Positions 9,910 through 12,149 of a DNA stretch of 12,149 bases are shown here, one piece after another. The stretch is from the NCBI GenBank assembly GCA_949283905.1, contig CASDUB010000204.1:1-12149 (forward strand), given 5' to 3'. How positions within the stretch are numbered: the first letter of the stretch is position 1; every line of letters starts with the position of its first letter. The DNA is from an uncultured Lachnospiraceae bacterium. Lineage in GTDB: Bacteria; Bacillota; Clostridia; Lachnospirales; Lachnospiraceae. Below the pieces are notes generated by a model. It had not been told where the DNA came from. It did no database searches and saw nothing but the letters and a program-made list of their open reading frames with translations. Made by a program: the position numbers and the translations under genes.

Positions 9910-10617
9910 TTGAAAAAGTTGTTAAGAAAGATCGTCAGGATACTTTATCCTGAACGATGTGTTTTTTGTGACAGGATACTTAGTAAAAATGAAAGGTTCT
10001 TATGCCGTGAATGCAGCGGCAAATTAAAATTCATAAAAGACAGGACATGTATAAGATGCGGAAGAGCGCTGCACAGCAGATATGAGGTATTGTGTCATGA
10101 ATGCGCTTCTGCAGATTATATTTTTGATGAGGCATTTGCGCCTTTTAAATATACGGGCGATGTAAAAAATTCTATTTTGAATTTTAAATATAAAGGACGA
10201 GCGCAAAATGCATTATTTTACGCGAAATGTATCTGGAAATACGGAAAAGCCAGAATTAAAAACTGGAATCCGGACATTATCATTGCCGTTCCGATACATG
10301 CTTCCAGATTGGCGGAAAGAGGGTATAATCAGGCGGAGCTGATTGCTGAGGAATTATCGCGTATATCGGGAATCGTTTATGAAAAAAACGTGATATCGCG
10401 GACAAAAAAGACGCAGGCTCAAAAAGGACTCGGAAGGTTCGAAAGGCGTGAAAATATGAAAAGCGCCTTTTCATATATTTATAAAAACAGTCTTCCGAAA
10501 CGTATACTGATTATAGACGATATTTTTACGACAGGAAGCACGGTTGACGCCATAAGCGCCATATTAAAGGATAACGGAGCCGAAAAGATATACGCAGTCT
10601 GCGCTGCCGTCTCCTGA
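9910..10617 (+). CDS. comF: ComF-family double zinc finger / phosphoribosyltransferase-like protein
   Basis: ComF (ComFC) proteins combine an N-terminal zinc-binding region with a type I phosphoribosyltransferase fold. They are needed for uptake or processing of transforming single-stranded DNA where this has been tested; their exact chemistry is unsettled. The 235-residue length is normal. Four CxxC pairs are visible (C17/C20, C32/C35, C47/C50, C62/C65), then the PRTase core with PVPIH-like AVPIHASRLAERGYNQAELIA and the PRPP loop LIIDDIFTTGSTVDA (200-214). The start is TTG 9910 with GGAG (9901-9904) 5 nt upstream. An ATG at 9906 is in another frame and stops after 15 codons. The gene follows recD2 by 42 nt. 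Its presence is compatible with natural transformation but does not prove it; comFA is not adjacent. No terminator is seen after the stop. Confidence 0.93.
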   Translation: MKKLLRKIVRILYPERCVFCDRILSKNERFLCRECSGKLKFIKDRTCIRCGRALHSRYEVLCHECASADYIFDEAFAPFKYTGDVKNSILNFKYKGRAQNALFYAKCIWKYGKARIKNWNPDIIIAVPIHASRLAERGYNQAELIAEELSRISGIVYEKNVISRTKKTQAQKGLGRFERRENMKSAFSYIYKNSLPKRILIIDDIFTTGSTVDAISAILKDNGAEKIYAVCAAVS

Positions 10618-10618
10618 C

Positions 10619-10647
10619 TTGAAGTTAAGTTTCTCTTATGCTATTAT
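10619..10647 (+). promoter_or_regulatory. Extended -10 promoter for the ATP-grasp/PLP fusion gene
   Basis: TTGAAG (10619-10624) and TATTAT (10642-10647) are separated by 17 nt, and TGC directly before the -10 makes it an extended -10 (TGn). The -35 begins 2 nt after the comF stop. The expected start near 10654 gives a leader of about 70 nt. That leader holds a weak 5-bp hairpin (TCATC 10657-10661 with GATGA 10668-10672) but no recognised riboswitch. The gene therefore appears able to be expressed separately from the comF run. Confidence 0.65.
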
Positions 10648-10724
10648 CATGTGATGTCATCAGATTCGATGATTTAATGTTCGAAATATTTATTTTGTAA
10701 AATCACTCCACAGGCGGTAAAAAT

Positions 10725-12149
10725 ATGAAAAGATTAATGATACTGGGAGCAAGTTATACACAAACACCATTATACGAAACTGCTCGAAGGTTAGGACTAT
10801 ACACAGCGGCGGTAAGCATACCCGGAGATTATCCCGGATTTGCGATTTCAGATGAACAATATTTTACTGATATTTCCGATCCTGATGCAGTAACAGATGC
10901 CGCACGTGCGTTTAAAGCTGACGGCATAGTTACATGCGGCCTGGATCTTGGCATGCGTGCATTGGGACATGCATGTGAAGAATTAAGTTTATCAGGTCCG
11001 TCACGTGAAGCTGCTGAAAAGGCAGGAAATAAATTTAAAATGAAATGTGCTCTTGTAAAAGAAGGAGTTCAAACTGCCCGTTTTTATCGGGTAAGCAGCA
11101 TTGAAGAATTGGAAGAGGCTATGAATCATTTATCTTTTCCGGTCGTTTTGAAAGCTGTTGATCTGATGGGGAGCAGGGGTATATATAAAAGTGAAACACG
11201 AGAAGAAGCGACTGTAAATTTTCATAAAAGTATTGAAGCTTCCAAAAAAGATTATTGCCTTATAGAGGAATTTATAGAAGGAGAGCTTTTCGGAGTGGAA
11301 GCGATGATACAAAACGGAAAAATTGTTTTCATGCTTCCTAATAATACAGAGGCATTTAAAGGCGCAGTACCGTCGCCTGTAGGACATTCCGTTCCTCTTA
11401 AAGATATAGATGTTATCGGTGAACAGGTAAGACAACAGACGGAAAAAGCCATAAGGGCTCTCGGCCTCGATAATTGCCCGGTAAACTGTGACTTTATCAG
11501 AAAAGGAGATAAAGTTTATATCGTTGAGCTTACAGGACGTTCGGGAGCTACAGGTTTGTCTGAAATGACAGGCTTGTATTTCGGACTTAATTACTATGAA
11601 ATGATAATCCGTCTTGCCCTTGGAGACGATGTAGCTCAATATTTTAATGAACCTGAAAAAAATAAAGCTGTTCTCACACATACCCTTTCTTCAAACAGAG
11701 AGGGCATAGTAAAAAGGGTAGTTGATTATAATAAAAGTCATCCGTGGCTTCATGACCTTTCGTTTAATATTACGCCGGGGGACAAAGTTAGGCCATACAC
11801 AAACGGACGTGACAGGATAGGTCAGGTGATTCTTACCGGAAAAAGTTTGAAAGAGTGTGAAAGCAGGCTGAATACCGTTTCAGACAATATAAAGATAGTG
11901 CTGGACGGAGATCTGGATATTTTACGCACTCCTGTTCAGCTGCTGGAAAATATTTCGACAGATAATAAAATATATGTTAAACGTGAAGACCTTCTTCCTT
12001 TTTCTTTCGGAGGAAACAAAGTCAGATTCGCTCAGGCTTTTTTTGAAGATATGCAGAAAAAAGACTGTAACGCCATGATAATTTATGGAGGTTATCATTC
12101 TAATTTGTGCCGTATTCTTGCTGCATTGTGTTCATCAAAAAATATACCA
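10725..12149 (+). CDS. ATP-grasp ligase fused to PLP-dependent D-cysteine desulfhydrase/ACC deaminase-like enzyme, 3' partial
   Basis: One uninterrupted frame of 475 codons runs from ATG 10725 off the right edge. AGGCGG (10712-10717) is 7 nt upstream of the ATG. Residues 1 to about 95 form a Rossmann-like pre-ATP-grasp domain (LMILGASYTQTPLYETARRLGL). The ATP-grasp core follows, with FPVVLKAVDLMGSRGI (K143 as ATP lysine), LIEEFIEGELFGVEAM (179-194) and VELTGRSGATGLSE (267-280, E268 as likely metal ligand). A small C-terminal subdomain, PGDKVRPYTNGRDRIGQVI, resembles those of L-amino acid ligases. From about residue 400 a second enzyme begins: TPVQLLENIS, YVKREDLLPFSFGGNKVRF with K432 the expected PLP Schiff-base lysine, then YGGYHSN (454-460). 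This is the start of a fold-type II PLP enzyme. Known chemistry: ATP-grasp ligases join a carboxylate, via an acyl phosphate, to an amine. The PLP family eliminates or rearranges amino acids. I infer the chain makes or clears an amino acid and couples it. Substrate and product are unknown. Confidence 0.88.
   Translation, partial: MKRLMILGASYTQTPLYETARRLGLYTAAVSIPGDYPGFAISDEQYFTDISDPDAVTDAARAFKADGIVTCGLDLGMRALGHACEELSLSGPSREAAEKAGNKFKMKCALVKEGVQTARFYRVSSIEELEEAMNHLSFPVVLKAVDLMGSRGIYKSETREEATVNFHKSIEASKKDYCLIEEFIEGELFGVEAMIQNGKIVFMLPNNTEAFKGAVPSPVGHSVPLKDIDVIGEQVRQQTEKAIRALGLDNCPVNCDFIRKGDKVYIVELTGRSGATGLSEMTGLYFGLNYYEMIIRLALGDDVAQYFNEPEKNKAVLTHTLSSNREGIVKRVVDYNKSHPWLHDLSFNITPGDKVRPYTNGRDRIGQVILTGKSLKECESRLNTVSDNIKIVLDGDLDILRTPVQLLENISTDNKIYVKREDLLPFSFGGNKVRFAQAFFEDMQKKDCNAMIIYGGYHSNLCRILAALCSSKNIP

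Noticed and set aside
11130..11681. Open frame of 183 codons on the - strand
   Set aside because: It lies antisense to the ATP-grasp domain, whose + frame has clear family motifs. The antisense protein has no recognisable domain and is a mirror of the coding bias.

Overview
The window reads as a piece of a low- to moderate-GC Firmicutes (Clostridia-type) chromosome. The evidence is strong AGGAGG-like ribosome binding sites, TTG starts, heavy use of ATA (Ile) and AGA (Arg) codons, sigma-A-type promoters, a FolB-FolK fusion, and a clostridial-type MreB paralogue. All genes lie on the + strand and are tightly packed. No rRNA, tRNA, CRISPR array, insertion sequence or phage gene was seen, and no gap exceeds about 110 bases.

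Layout: (1) The 3' part of a fused dihydroneopterin aldolase/HPPK gene (folate synthesis) runs in from the left edge and ends in an intrinsic terminator. The promoter for the next gene is embedded in that terminator. (2) From this promoter a run of five to six housekeeping genes follows: lepA (ribosomal back-translocase EF4), hemW (radical-SAM-like haem chaperone), uvrA (nucleotide excision repair), an MreB/Mbl-family actin-like protein, recD2 (5'-3' helicase) and a ComF-family phosphoribosyltransferase-like protein. Gaps range from 1 to 68 nt and no internal terminator was seen, so they may be co-transcribed, but internal promoters cannot be excluded. DNA repair and uptake (uvrA, recD2, comF) cluster together, with an unusual actin-like protein between uvrA and recD2. 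(3) After comF there is a 107-nt spacer with a good extended -10 promoter, then a long gene that runs off the right edge. Its visible 475 codons form a complete ATP-grasp ligase followed by the start of a PLP-dependent enzyme of the D-cysteine desulfhydrase/ACC deaminase type.

Two points deserve most attention. First, the ATP-grasp/PLP-enzyme fusion suggests a two-step amino-acid-modifying and ligating enzyme of unknown product. Second, the MreB-like protein keeps the actin fold motifs but has lost the residues that correspond to the catalytic Glu and Thr of MreB, and the Asp of its GD motif is Asn. It may therefore bind nucleotide without normal hydrolysis. The other genes look like ordinary, intact members of their families.
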